Origin: a virus
Virus record (IMG/VR): IMGVR_UViG_3300005253_000563
Span: 1-56,414 of that record
DNA: 56,414 bases
Reading direction: 5' to 3' (one strand)
Position 1 is the first letter of the stretch. Every line of letters starts with the position of its first letter. The notes under the pieces are model-generated. The model did not search any database. It worked only from the letters and a program-made list of their open reading frames with translations, and had not been told where the DNA came from. Of this stretch, positions 38,073 to 46,167 are shown piece by piece. Position numbers and translations under genes: made by a program.

Positions 38073-38709
38073 CAACCTCCTCAGGCAGACAGGGACCAGT
38101 CGCCAACGTTGTCATGCTATGCGAGGTCAATGGGAAATGTTATCGTCCCAGAGTCAGACCTTAGTAGAGAAGCAGGCAGTCGCTGAAGACGAGGAGACTC
38201 TGCTAGCAAAGGCACAGGAGGTGCTGTATAGGTTAGAAGAAAGTTGGAGAGGTCACTACCAGGCGGGTCTGGCTGGGCTGGGTAGCCGTGGTCTAAATGC
38301 TGTCTTCACTGACGACGAGTATGAGGTGCTCCTAGAGTCCACCACCAAGCGAGGTGCTACTAGTCTAGACATCGTTCTGTCTAAGAATGGGCAGAGGGTA
38401 CGTCTCAAGGGTGGCTCAGGTGGTTCAATCATTCAGGTATTGGCGTACATCCTACGGCACATCACAACGACCACCCACCGCCCTGCGTTGCGTTCGTTTG
38501 AGGCCCTAGACGAACCCTTCTCTCAGGTTGCGGAGGAGCAGAGACCGGCTCTATGTGCTATGGTGAAGGACATAACACAACGTCTAGGATTTCAATCTCT
38601 CATCTCGTCCCATGAGACTGAGCTACTGGACGCTGCTGACGTGGCCTATCGTGTTCGTTCCGGTGGGAAGTTGGAACTGTTGAAGTCTGTTGGGGAGGAT
38701 AGGTCATGA
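38041..38709 (+). CDS. SbcC/Rad50-like ATPase, C-terminal half (signature and Walker B lobe)
   Basis: 222 residues from ATG 38041. A coiled-coil start (SQSQTLVEKQAVAEDEET) is followed by the ABC-type signature region RLKGGSGGSIIQVLAYILR (~120-138), Walker B SFEALDEPFSQ (~151-161) and the H-loop ISSHETE. No Walker A, so it can only complete an ATP site together with the 35470 product. Not a frameshift product, since four genes lie between the halves. Confidence 0.75.
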   Translation: MLQDELTAEINNLLRQTGTSRQRCHAMRGQWEMLSSQSQTLVEKQAVAEDEETLLAKAQEVLYRLEESWRGHYQAGLAGLGSRGLNAVFTDDEYEVLLESTTKRGATSLDIVLSKNGQRVRLKGGSGGSIIQVLAYILRHITTTTHRPALRSFEALDEPFSQVAEEQRPALCAMVKDITQRLGFQSLISSHETELLDAADVAYRVRSGGKLELLKSVGEDRS

Positions 38710-38840
38710 TACGCTTTAGTTATGATGCTCCCAGACAAGTAGACAGCTTCTTGTATTGGCTCTTCTTTACATGGGGTTTAGATTCTACTGGGTGGAGAGG
38801 ATTTCGTATTTTAGGATTGGTGATAGAATACCATGAGTAG
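38706..38840 (+). CDS. Small aromatic protein
   Basis: 44 residues from ATG 38706 (ATGA overlap). Aromatic and hydrophobic (SFLYWLFFTWGLD), with a basic middle. It overlaps the following nuclease gene by eight bases. Function unknown. Confidence 0.4.
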   Translation: MIRFSYDAPRQVDSFLYWLFFTWGLDSTGWRGFRILGLVIEYHE

Positions 38841-39195
38841 ACGCTCCACAGTAAACCAGAGTAAGGACGCAGAACGGGAGGTTGCTCGCCAGCTAGGCGG
38901 TAGGCGTCTCCACTCAGGTGAGTGGAAGCGTAAGAGTGGTGATGTCGATGTAATAGGAACTTTCTTCCTTGCTCAGGTCAAGCACCGTTCGGGGGTGCCT
39001 AACTACATTATTGAGGGAATGAATCAGATTCAGGAGGCAGCCACAGAACGAGAAGAACTACGGCGTTTGGAGCCAGGTATTGTTGCCCACCCCGATGCAC
39101 TTCTAGTCCTACGAACAAAGCCAGGACAAGGGAAGCCGTCTAGGACTTTCGTGATTCAAGAGATTGAGGACTGGCTACGTGAACCGAGTCCGTGA
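38833..39195 (+). CDS. PD-(D/E)XK nuclease, Holliday-junction-resolvase-like
   Basis: 120 residues from ATG 38833. AEREVARQLGGRRLHSGEWK, then SGDVDVIGTFFLAQVKHRSG: the D...QVK arrangement fits the PD-(D/E)XK core with Gln in the third position. The size fits phage resolvases or VRR-NUC-like nucleases. It sits between the recombination genes and the polymerase and probably resolves branched DNA before packaging. Confidence 0.6.
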   Translation: MSRRSTVNQSKDAEREVARQLGGRRLHSGEWKRKSGDVDVIGTFFLAQVKHRSGVPNYIIEGMNQIQEAATEREELRRLEPGIVAHPDALLVLRTKPGQGKPSRTFVIQEIEDWLREPSP

Positions 39196-41818
39196 GTGTG
39201 ACCGCTGTCCTGCGTTAGTTAAATGCCGCAAGAACATAGTGTCTGGGGCGGGTATTGACGACGCTGGAATAGCCTTTGTCGGTGAAGGGCCAGGCCAAGT
39301 AGAGAACGATAAGAACCGCCCGTTCGTGGGCAAGGCTGGACGAGTCTTGAAGACGATTGAGTGGGCTGCTGGTATCAACCAATTTAAAGCATATCACTGT
39401 AATGCTACGCGTTGTTGGGGCAAGCGTAACCCTAAGGCTGAGGAGATAGACGCCTGCCACGACTACCTCATTGAGGAGCTGAAGGAACTCAACCCGAAAG
39501 TAATCGTAGCTCTTGGGGGTGCGGCTCTCCGTAGCTTATACAAGCCAGGGACTACCGTAGGTTCGGTGATGGGGTTCACTCTATACAATGATGAACTTCC
39601 AGGTATACCGATAATTGGTACCTATCATCCTTCATACATAATGAGAGGACACTGGGGTGAAGTGGCTCTGGTACTCTCCCACTTCCGCAAGGCTAAGCGC
39701 ATTGCTGAGTCTGACGAGTGGAAGGAAGAGTTGGGCTCCTATCTTGGGATCACCACCCTTGAGGAGTTACGTGCTTTGAGGGACTACCTGCTGGGGCCAG
39801 AGGTTGATTTGTTGGCCTTAGACACGGAGACTTGCGGACTCTCATGGATGGATGATGAGCTTCTTTGTGTTTCCCTGTCAGGGGAGCGAGGTACGGGCTA
39901 CAGTGTGCCCATCCTCCATCGAGGTGAGCGGACGGTGACGACAGCGAAGGGAAAGAGCAAGAAGGAGTGGTGGCCTGTCCCCTACTGGAAATTGGATAAG
40001 GAGATGCCTGAAGTCCTCACCATTCTTGGTGAAATTCTTAGTTCAGATGTACCAAAAGCAGGGCAGAATATAGGATTTGATCTCCGAATGTTGGAGCGTC
40101 GCTCTGATGAGCAGGTCGTAACAGCTAAGACTGCATTCGGTTTCGAGGTCAATAATATGGTGCATGACACGAAAATGCTGAGTTCGTTAGTATCTGAGGT
40201 GAGCCCTGCTAACCTCACGGCCCTATGTGCCTACTGGACTGACCTGCCTTTTTACGAAGAGGAAGTCAAAGATTTTAAGTCAAAAATGTGGCACGTCCCT
40301 GATGAAACACTCTGGATATATGGCGCGGCGGATGTAGACGTTGTGCAGGAGCTTGTACCTGTCCTTCATCCTAAGGTACAAGAAGAGAATGCGGATTGGG
40401 TTTACGAGAATATCTCTATTCCCCTCATCCGCTGTGCTACGAAGATGGAAGAGCGAGGAGTCTACATCGACCGAGAATACTTCGACCGGCTCTGTCTCTA
40501 CTACAGAGACCGTCTAGTGGAGCAGAAAGCAGAACTAACAGAGGCGCTTGGTCGAGAGGTGGAGAAGCCCTCCTACTACAAAACAGTGCAGAAGGTTCTA
40601 TTTGAGGACTTAGGCCTGCCTTTAACGAGTAAGCCAGCCAAGGGAGCACTCAAGGACTGTGAGGCTTGTAAGAAGACTTGGAGCCCTTGCTCTCCGAAGC
40701 ACGCCTCTACTAGTGCTGCTGACTTAGAGGAGTTGAACGAACGCTCTCCTCATCCAGTACTGCCTCTCTTCATCGACATCCGTCATACTGAAAAATTCAG
40801 CAGCACCTACATGGACGGCGGTGAAGGTGGGGGGATGAAGGCTTACATCCGAGAGGATGGGCGTATCCATCCTAGCTGGAACGCAGCACGGGCAGCCTCA
40901 GGGCGCTTCACTTGCACCGACCCGAGCCTCATGACCATGCCTAAGGAGGTAGTCATTGATAGTGATAAGTACGACATCCACTCTAAAGACGCTATTCGTT
41001 CTATGCTCATTGCTCCTCCTGGCTATGGCCTGTTTAATGCGGACTGGAGTCAGGCGGAAGTTTTTGTCATGGCTTATGAGAGTGGAGACGAAACTCTTCT
41101 CAACCTTCTCTTAGAGGGGGTTGATGTGCATGCCTATGTAGCTCGTGAGCTTTGTAAGCTAGGGGCCTCCAGTAAGTTCCCTCGCGAGGCTGTAGACGAA
41201 ACTCTTTCTCTTGTGGACTGGCAGGAGGCACATCCCGATCTTAGAGGACGAGGTAAACCATTCGTTTTTGGTATGAACTACGGTCTGACTATAGAAGGCG
41301 CGGCGGAGAGGCTAAATTGTTCTAAGGAAGAAGCGGCTCCTCTCTTGACTCACTACACTGGCCATATCTTCCCTAAGATGGCCCCGTATCAGTTACGTAT
41401 TCGAGAAGACATGTTCGAGTACGGATCGACAAGCAACAAGTTTGGGCGTAGGGGACACTACCCCGAAGTGCCTATCCTTGCTGCGCTCAAATTCAAGGGA
41501 GACTTGGAGGGGGTCATTCGCCAAGGGTACAACCGACCTATCCAGAGTGGGGCTCACGACCTCCACAGCTTAGCCCACATCGCTACCGAAAGGGAATTGT
41601 CGAGCTTCGTTTTTCCCTGCCTCGAAATGCACGACAGCCTCATGGGCTACTACCCAGAGGGCAGGCAGGAGGAAGCGAAAAATGCTATACTTAACCTCTG
41701 GGGCGACGTGGCACGTAACACTGTCCTATCCTCAGGGGAGAAACTAGGCTGGAAAATCCCTGTTGATGTGCAAACGGGGCACAGTTTTGGGGAGCTAGAG
41801 GTGAAAGAAGATGGCTAA
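39179..41818 (+). CDS. Uracil-DNA glycosylase fused to family A DNA polymerase
   Basis: 879 residues from GTG 39179, chosen because GAGGA lies eight bases upstream. Residues 1-~190 are a family 4-type UDG: ECDRCP, FVGEGPGQVE, RPFVGKAG, four Cys placed as Fe-S ligands (CDRC, TRC, DAC) and GTYHPSYIMRG. A 3'-5' exonuclease follows (ALDTETCGL, QNIGFDLRML, YGAADVD). Polymerase motifs: A NADWSQAEV (~620), B RGRGKPFVFGMNYG (~690, Phe at the 762-type position) and C EMHDSLMG (~815, Ser instead of the usual Glu). Replicative polymerase. UDG fusion is known from SPO1-type phages. Confidence 0.9.
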   Translation: MNRVRECDRCPALVKCRKNIVSGAGIDDAGIAFVGEGPGQVENDKNRPFVGKAGRVLKTIEWAAGINQFKAYHCNATRCWGKRNPKAEEIDACHDYLIEELKELNPKVIVALGGAALRSLYKPGTTVGSVMGFTLYNDELPGIPIIGTYHPSYIMRGHWGEVALVLSHFRKAKRIAESDEWKEELGSYLGITTLEELRALRDYLLGPEVDLLALDTETCGLSWMDDELLCVSLSGERGTGYSVPILHRGERTVTTAKGKSKKEWWPVPYWKLDKEMPEVLTILGEILSSDVPKAGQNIGFDLRMLERRSDEQVVTAKTAFGFEVNNMVHDTKMLSSLVSEVSPANLTALCAYWTDLPFYEEEVKDFKSKMWHVPDETLWIYGAADVDVVQELVPVLHPKVQEENADWVYENISIPLIRCATKMEERGVYIDREYFDRLCLYYRDRLVEQKAELTEALGREVEKPSYYKTVQKVLFEDLGLPLTSKPAKGALKDCEACKKTWSPCSPKHASTSAADLEELNERSPHPVLPLFIDIRHTEKFSSTYMDGGEGGGMKAYIREDGRIHPSWNAARAASGRFTCTDPSLMTMPKEVVIDSDKYDIHSKDAIRSMLIAPPGYGLFNADWSQAEVFVMAYESGDETLLNLLLEGVDVHAYVARELCKLGASSKFPREAVDETLSLVDWQEAHPDLRGRGKPFVFGMNYGLTIEGAAERLNCSKEEAAPLLTHYTGHIFPKMAPYQLRIREDMFEYGSTSNKFGRRGHYPEVPILAALKFKGDLEGVIRQGYNRPIQSGAHDLHSLAHIATERELSSFVFPCLEMHDSLMGYYPEGRQEEAKNAILNLWGDVARNTVLSSGEKLGWKIPVDVQTGHSFGELEVKEDG

Positions 41819-42401
41819 TAAGGTTTATATGCCACCATCGAAGTCTGTCGAGTATCCGACCCCCGACGATCTATTTGATCAATTGAATGGGGAGTTCGGT
41901 CCCTTCACCCTTGACCCTTGTTGTCGTCCTGCCCACTACACGGCTAAGCGAGTGCTTGATGCTGGGGGTACAATTTATATTCCCCCCGATGTATCGGGTG
42001 AGTGGAAAGACGCCTATGAAGATGTTAAGGTAGACGGGTTAGCTCAAGACTGGCATGGACGTGTGTTTATGAACCCGCCTTATGGTCGCGAAATTGTGAA
42101 ATGGATAGAAAAAGCGGTTGAAGAGGTTTATGTTGAAGAACGAGTTGAAATTGTGGTAGCTCTATTGCCGGTGAGAACGGATACTGCTTGGTGGCAAGGT
42201 TATATCAATCGGGGTAACTCTATGGCTCCGCAACTAGGGCAGAAACTTCTAAATATACACCTTGCTAATCGTAACATCAAACTACCCTATGCGACGGCTT
42301 CTGGCGTCAGGTATCTGCCTGGCCGCCTAAAGTTTGGTGGGGAGAAGAATTCTGCGCAATTCGCAAGTGCTGTGGTGGTATGGAGCCGATATGATGACTA
42401 A
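41811..42401 (+). CDS. Phage DNA N6-adenine methyltransferase (Dam family)
   Basis: 196 residues from ATG 41811. EYPTPDDLFDQLNGEFGPFTLDPCC is the family's hallmark start, and VFMNPPYGREIVKW holds the catalytic NPPY. VVALLPVRTDTAWW follows. It probably methylates adenine in phage DNA, either against host restriction or for regulation. Overlaps the polymerase by eight bases. Confidence 0.85.
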   Translation: MANKVYMPPSKSVEYPTPDDLFDQLNGEFGPFTLDPCCRPAHYTAKRVLDAGGTIYIPPDVSGEWKDAYEDVKVDGLAQDWHGRVFMNPPYGREIVKWIEKAVEEVYVEERVEIVVALLPVRTDTAWWQGYINRGNSMAPQLGQKLLNIHLANRNIKLPYATASGVRYLPGRLKFGGEKNSAQFASAVVVWSRYDD

Positions 42402-42969
42402 GGGCAGCCAGCTCGTGGCCCGTGGCGATGACGGGCTCATGGATGACCAGCGTAGATACATTCAGAAGTATGCTGAGACTGGTTCTGAAGCCCAAGCACA
42501 GGAGAACTTAGACTTCCCCCGTAGGAGGGTACGAAACTGGCATAATAACGACCAAGCCTTTCGTACCGCGTTTAATACGGTAGTGGAGGGTATTCACGAG
42601 GGGGTAGTTCAACGTCTCAAGGTAGTGGAGGAGAAACTACCTGACGCTATTGAGGAGTTGCTATCGGCCACGAAATCTGTTAGAGTGGAGTGTCCGAAGT
42701 GTAAGTTGAAGTTCTCTGTGGATATAGATAATACTGCAATACAAGCCAAAATGGTGGATATGCTGATGAAGTCGCAGGGGCATCTCAAGGAAGTGACTCG
42801 TCATGAGGTTGGGGTGGATGAGGAGGTGCTATCTAGCGCCCTAAGAATGGCTCTATCCATGGTGCAAAAGGGCGCACAGATTGGAGTGGATAGTGCGCAA
42901 GAACTTATTCGTAGAGGGAAAATTGAAGAGACTTCAGTTGAAGGGGAATATCGAATACTTGAGGAATAA
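42391..42969 (+). CDS. Candidate terminase small subunit
   Basis: 192 residues from ATG 42391 (42394 also possible). An N-terminal helix-turn-helix (QRRYIQKYAETGSEAQAQEN, then FPRRRVRNWHNNDQAFRTAF) resembles small terminases that bind packaging sites. A zinc knuckle (VECPKCKLKFS) and helical C-terminus follow. It lies on the opposite strand and about 37 kb from the large subunit, unusual for a terminase pair, so a different DNA-binding role is possible. Confidence 0.5.
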   Translation: MMTKGSQLVARGDDGLMDDQRRYIQKYAETGSEAQAQENLDFPRRRVRNWHNNDQAFRTAFNTVVEGIHEGVVQRLKVVEEKLPDAIEELLSATKSVRVECPKCKLKFSVDIDNTAIQAKMVDMLMKSQGHLKEVTRHEVGVDEEVLSSALRMALSMVQKGAQIGVDSAQELIRRGKIEETSVEGEYRILEE

Positions 42970-42983
42970 GGAGGAGAAAGATC

Positions 42984-43469
42984 ATGTGGCCGTGTAAGAA
43001 GAAGGAAGAATCTAATCAAATAGCGGACCGAGTTGTCCATGATGCTATGTCTCTTGGTATAGCTATTGACGATCCACCCATAGAACCCCCCGAGTACATC
43101 TGCGACAAATGCTACGGGACATTTCAAGAGAAGGGTATAACGATGGTACCCATAGTAGCCCTATGCTTTACCCCTGGTACAACGGCTAAATTCTCGGTAC
43201 TAGTCGAAGATGAGTATTATTGCACTGCCTGTGCTCCTGGGTCCGAGTTTATACTCAAGTTGGCAGACAAGGATGGTGACCTAGAGACGAGAGGCTTCAT
43301 CATCTCTGAAGGTTGGTTACAAGACAGAGACATCGAAACACGGAAGAATAGGTATGTTATGGACGAAGAACTGTACATGCGTATGCACTGTGATTTCTGT
43401 GGCCTTCCAGTAGAAGTCAAGGGAGACAATTGCGGGGATTGCACGAAGAGGGAGAAGAAAGACAAGTAG
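42984..43469 (+). CDS. Zinc-binding hypothetical protein
   Basis: 161 residues from ATG 42984 (AAGGAGG upstream). Three knuckles: ICDKCYGTFQEKG, YYCTACAPG, then HCDFCGLP with CGDC at the end. The first two match the 28171 product in spacing and flanks. Function unknown. Confidence 0.5.
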   Translation: MWPCKKKEESNQIADRVVHDAMSLGIAIDDPPIEPPEYICDKCYGTFQEKGITMVPIVALCFTPGTTAKFSVLVEDEYYCTACAPGSEFILKLADKDGDLETRGFIISEGWLQDRDIETRKNRYVMDEELYMRMHCDFCGLPVEVKGDNCGDCTKREKKDK

Positions 43470-43649
43470 ATGGCAACAGACGAAGAATTCCGAGAACTTG
43501 CCGAAGAGCAATACATAGCAGCGGACGGTATTACTTTTGATCCAAAATCAGCCGTATTGCATGAGGATGTAGGTAAGAGTGGTGACTGTTATGGGGCATA
43601 CGTTCAAGCATGGGTGTGGGTAGAAGTACCCTGGTCTAAGGAGGATTAA
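43470..43649 (+). CDS. Small acidic hypothetical protein
   Basis: 59 residues from ATG 43470 (ATG overlaps the previous TAG; GGGAGAAG upstream). Acidic helix (DEEFRELAEEQYIAADG), then a Trp-rich strand (VQAWVWVEVPW). Not recognised. Confidence 0.5.
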   Translation: MATDEEFRELAEEQYIAADGITFDPKSAVLHEDVGKSGDCYGAYVQAWVWVEVPWSKED

Positions 43650-43650
43650 C

Positions 43651-43797
43651 ATGAGCTTTGGACCAATGCCACGATTGCCGTGCAACTGTGATGATTATTG
43701 CCAGAGGAGGATTAGATGGATAGAGTTACACTTCTACGTGCGGGGGATGTGGTCGAAATTAGGAATAGTATGCCTGCGGAAAATAGACCAAACATAG
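43651..43797 (+). CDS. Possible small Cys-containing protein
   Basis: 48 residues from ATG 43651 with a strong AAGGAGG ribosome site. PCNCDDYCQRRIRW near the start looks like the local zinc micro-proteins, but the frame runs 82 bases into the next gene, so it may be translated poorly or not at all. Confidence 0.3.
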   Translation: MSFGPMPRLPCNCDDYCQRRIRWIELHFYVRGMWSKLGIVCLRKIDQT

Positions 43798-43946
43798 AGG
43801 GGTATCTAGATTCAGCTTGGCGGGCTGGTTTTAAGCATGCTTGTAGTGAAGCAGGGATTCCAGTTCCTGAATGGGCCGCATCGCATCCTAGAGAAAGAGA
43901 GCCCGAATGGAAGAAGGTTGCGAATATGGAGAAGTATCGTGGCTAA
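43716..43946 (+). CDS. Small hypothetical protein
   Basis: 76 residues from ATG 43716 (GAGGAGG upstream). Acidic/basic mix (LDSAWRAGFKHACSEAG) and a Pro/Glu-rich tail. Not recognised. Confidence 0.45.
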   Translation: MDRVTLLRAGDVVEIRNSMPAENRPNIEGYLDSAWRAGFKHACSEAGIPVPEWAASHPREREPEWKKVANMEKYRG

Positions 43947-44175
43947 ATTCGTACCAGTCGTGTCGCAAGCAATGACGGCGGTGAAGTATGATAGGGAGAA
44001 CTCCCTTCTGGTGGTTCAGTTTGGGGAGGATAGCTTCTATGAGTACGCTGAGGTAGGGCCAGAGACGGTGGTGGACTTCATGTTTGCCGATTCTCAGGGT
44101 TCTGCCTTCTCGGACTTGGTTAAGAAGGGGGGGTTTGACTTCAAGCCTATTCCAGCGAGTGAGGCACTTGTTTAA
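43939..44175 (+). CDS. KTSC-domain protein
   Basis: 78 residues from GTG 43939 (GGAGAAG upstream). SQAMTAVKYDRENSLLVVQF, YEYAEVGPETV and ADSQGSAFSDLVKKG follow the KTSC domain pattern (S..I..I.Y.....L.V.F...Y.Y..V...S.G..F...I). The domain occurs alone in many phages and is thought to bind nucleic acid or tRNA-like partners; its job here is unknown. Confidence 0.7.
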   Translation: MAKFVPVVSQAMTAVKYDRENSLLVVQFGEDSFYEYAEVGPETVVDFMFADSQGSAFSDLVKKGGFDFKPIPASEALV

Positions 44176-44186
44176 GAGAGGTACAA

Positions 44187-44471
44187 ATGACATGGGAGAC
44201 GGACAAAGAGTGGCCAACAGTAGGAGTACGGCTAAACTGGGCAAGAAAGAACTATAAAAAGAAAGACTTTGAATGGCTACTAAAGAAGTTCCTGGTGACG
44301 ACAACGAACCTGATAGCAATGAGCGACTTGATCGAGGAGCTGAGCGGGGAAGCCTTGCTGACGGAGAAGTTGAAGAAGGAATGGAAGGGGTTATTCCAGG
44401 CGTACCATCCAACAAGACCACAAGGGAGACCACAGAACGGAGGCTCGGGGGGGAGTATCCCTACAGAATAG
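44187..44471 (+). CDS. Hypothetical helical protein overlapping the PolA-like gene
   Basis: 94 residues from ATG 44187 (AGAGAGG upstream). Basic helices (RLNWARKNYKKKDFEWLLKK, EALLTEKLKKEWKGLF) and a Gly-rich tail. At least 91 bases overlap the next gene in another frame. Not recognised. Confidence 0.45.
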   Translation: MTWETDKEWPTVGVRLNWARKNYKKKDFEWLLKKFLVTTTNLIAMSDLIEELSGEALLTEKLKKEWKGLFQAYHPTRPQGRPQNGGSGGSIPTE

Positions 44472-45658
44472 TAGAGGACTCTGACGATCTTATTGCTCTG
44501 GCTGAATGGCTTCAGGTCTTAGGAGGTCAGATCGATAAGATTCCTCTAGGTATTGCTGCTACTGACCAGGAGCTGGCCTTTGCGACCAAGGAGCAAGGAT
44601 GGCTTGTCCCTACTGGTAGTTGGCCTACTCACTCCCCTCTTCTCCATGGGGTTTTAAGTCAGGCCCTTCTAACAGAGCGAATATCCCCCCTACTAATTAC
44701 TCGTGATACAGGGGCTCTTGTGATGGGATTAAATCGGTGGTTAGGTGAAGCCTACGATCCGGGGAAACTACTGCCTAACGTCGTGGATGATATGACGGTA
44801 TTATCCTATGCTACAGGACACGACATTGCCCACGACCTGTCGCCCCTCAAGGATGCTCTAGATTGTGTTGTCGTGGGGCCGGGGATGATGATAGACACTC
44901 CTAATTTCTACCGTCAGGTAGGGATGCCTTTGGCTAGGTTTAATTCTAAGAGGTTCAGATTGGAAACACCTGGGATCGACTCGGAGACGGGGGATATTGT
45001 AGGGGAAAATCTGGCTCGCTGGACTCTCACCTATGATTGGTTGATCTTCAAGGTACTAGCCCACTACACCCAAGACCCTACACTCATCCGTTGGTTGCAG
45101 GATGGGGATAACCCACTAGAGAAGTTTGGAGAAGTGTTGGATGTGGGACAGAAGGAAGCTACAGCCTTTCTTCTATGGCTGATCTGTGGCCAAGAAGAAG
45201 GGATAGTGAGCAGGCTTTATCCTGACTGGTCCTCCCATCTACCTGATGCCCCTCAGCTCCTGACAGCTACACATATCGACAAACACATGTCGGCACTCAA
45301 ATTAGGTCTTATTCGTTTAGTAGACCAACACGCCACTGCCCGTAGGGTGAGGACGCTATACGGGCGCTACTCCCCTTGGGGCTGGGGCCTAGCGGCATCT
45401 GAGCGATTACATTTCGTTATTATGGGGTCGGTGGATGACCTGTTGGATGTAACTGTGGCCTCTCTTGCCGATCTAGGGAGTGAGGTTCATTGGTTAGAGC
45501 CAGAAGGTAGCACACGCTACAACCGTTGGCTCAGAGCGAAGGTGGTAGGTTATACGAAGGAGGAATCAATGGATTGGCAGCGCACATTGGAGGAGTTGGG
45601 GACACTCAATGGCCCCTTGAATATGGTACCGTTGAGGCCGATTGTGAGTGTTGAATAG
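44273..45658 (+). CDS. Degenerate, catalytically dead family A polymerase-like protein
   Basis: 461 residues from ATG 44273 (ATG 44381 with AAGAAGG is the better-supported shorter start). The chain follows PolA but lacks catalytic residues. Exonuclease-like part: IAATDQELAF, then VDDMTVLSYATG in place of exo motif III. Polymerase-like part: YDWLIFKVLAHYTQDPTLIR aligns with motif A (DYSQIE lost), then LEKFGEVLDV, a changed O-helix (EATAFLLWLICG lacks R and K), TLYGRYSP, GSVDDLLDVTVASL (GS-x2-D of motif 5) and VHWLE where VHDE should be. Probably a structural polymerase partner. Confidence 0.6.
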   Translation: MATKEVPGDDNEPDSNERLDRGAERGSLADGEVEEGMEGVIPGVPSNKTTRETTERRLGGEYPYRIVEDSDDLIALAEWLQVLGGQIDKIPLGIAATDQELAFATKEQGWLVPTGSWPTHSPLLHGVLSQALLTERISPLLITRDTGALVMGLNRWLGEAYDPGKLLPNVVDDMTVLSYATGHDIAHDLSPLKDALDCVVVGPGMMIDTPNFYRQVGMPLARFNSKRFRLETPGIDSETGDIVGENLARWTLTYDWLIFKVLAHYTQDPTLIRWLQDGDNPLEKFGEVLDVGQKEATAFLLWLICGQEEGIVSRLYPDWSSHLPDAPQLLTATHIDKHMSALKLGLIRLVDQHATARRVRTLYGRYSPWGWGLAASERLHFVIMGSVDDLLDVTVASLADLGSEVHWLEPEGSTRYNRWLRAKVVGYTKEESMDWQRTLEELGTLNGPLNMVPLRPIVSVE

Positions 45659-46026
45659 TGGAGTGGCAAATAGGCCGCTGGTTCCTTTCGGTAGGCACGA
45701 AAAACTACGACAACGCCGTGACGCTCGGTGGCACTATGGGGCTTTTACATATCCACTTTGGCCACTTTCAGTTTCTTGTCATGTGGAACGGAGGAAAGCT
45801 CCGTTGGCCGCGTTTCTACGACTGGTGCATCTTTCGGCATGTGCTTGGCCCTGAAAACAAACGTTGGACCGATCATGCCATGGGCGTTCAGTTCTGGCCG
45901 GTCGCAGTTGGTATCTACTGGCATACGACCTGCTATGAGTGTGTAGCGGAGTATAGTCGAGACATGGACGCACACTATTCACGGCTACAGGCTAAGCCTA
46001 ATACTTCTAAAAAGGAAGTAGAGTGA
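45658..46026 (+). CDS. Hypothetical protein rich in aromatic residues
   Basis: 122 residues from GTG 45658, overlapping the previous TAG. Trp/Phe/His-rich (LHIHFGHFQFLVMWNGGKL, IYWHTTCYECVAEYS). Composition suggests a compact beta protein. Not recognised. Confidence 0.5.
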   Translation: MEWQIGRWFLSVGTKNYDNAVTLGGTMGLLHIHFGHFQFLVMWNGGKLRWPRFYDWCIFRHVLGPENKRWTDHAMGVQFWPVAVGIYWHTTCYECVAEYSRDMDAHYSRLQAKPNTSKKEVE

Positions 46027-46148
46027 TGCCACGTCTACGTATTTTCTTTGCTTGGTACGACTTTTGGGTAGGAGTTTATTGGGATCGTAAGACACACTCT
46101 TTATATCTCTGTCCCTTACCAATGTTGGTGTTATGCTTACAGTTTTGA
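46026..46148 (+). CDS. Small phage protein of the WYD-W-VG-YWDR type
   Basis: 40 residues from ATG 46026 (GGAAG upstream). IFFAWYDFWVGVYWDRKTHS followed by LYLCPLPML matches a widespread tiny phage protein pattern of unknown function. Its stop lies 20 bases before the probable start of the next gene. Confidence 0.6.
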   Translation: MPRLRIFFAWYDFWVGVYWDRKTHSLYLCPLPMLVLCLQF

Positions 46149-46167
46149 TAGTAAGGAGTTTGTAGCC

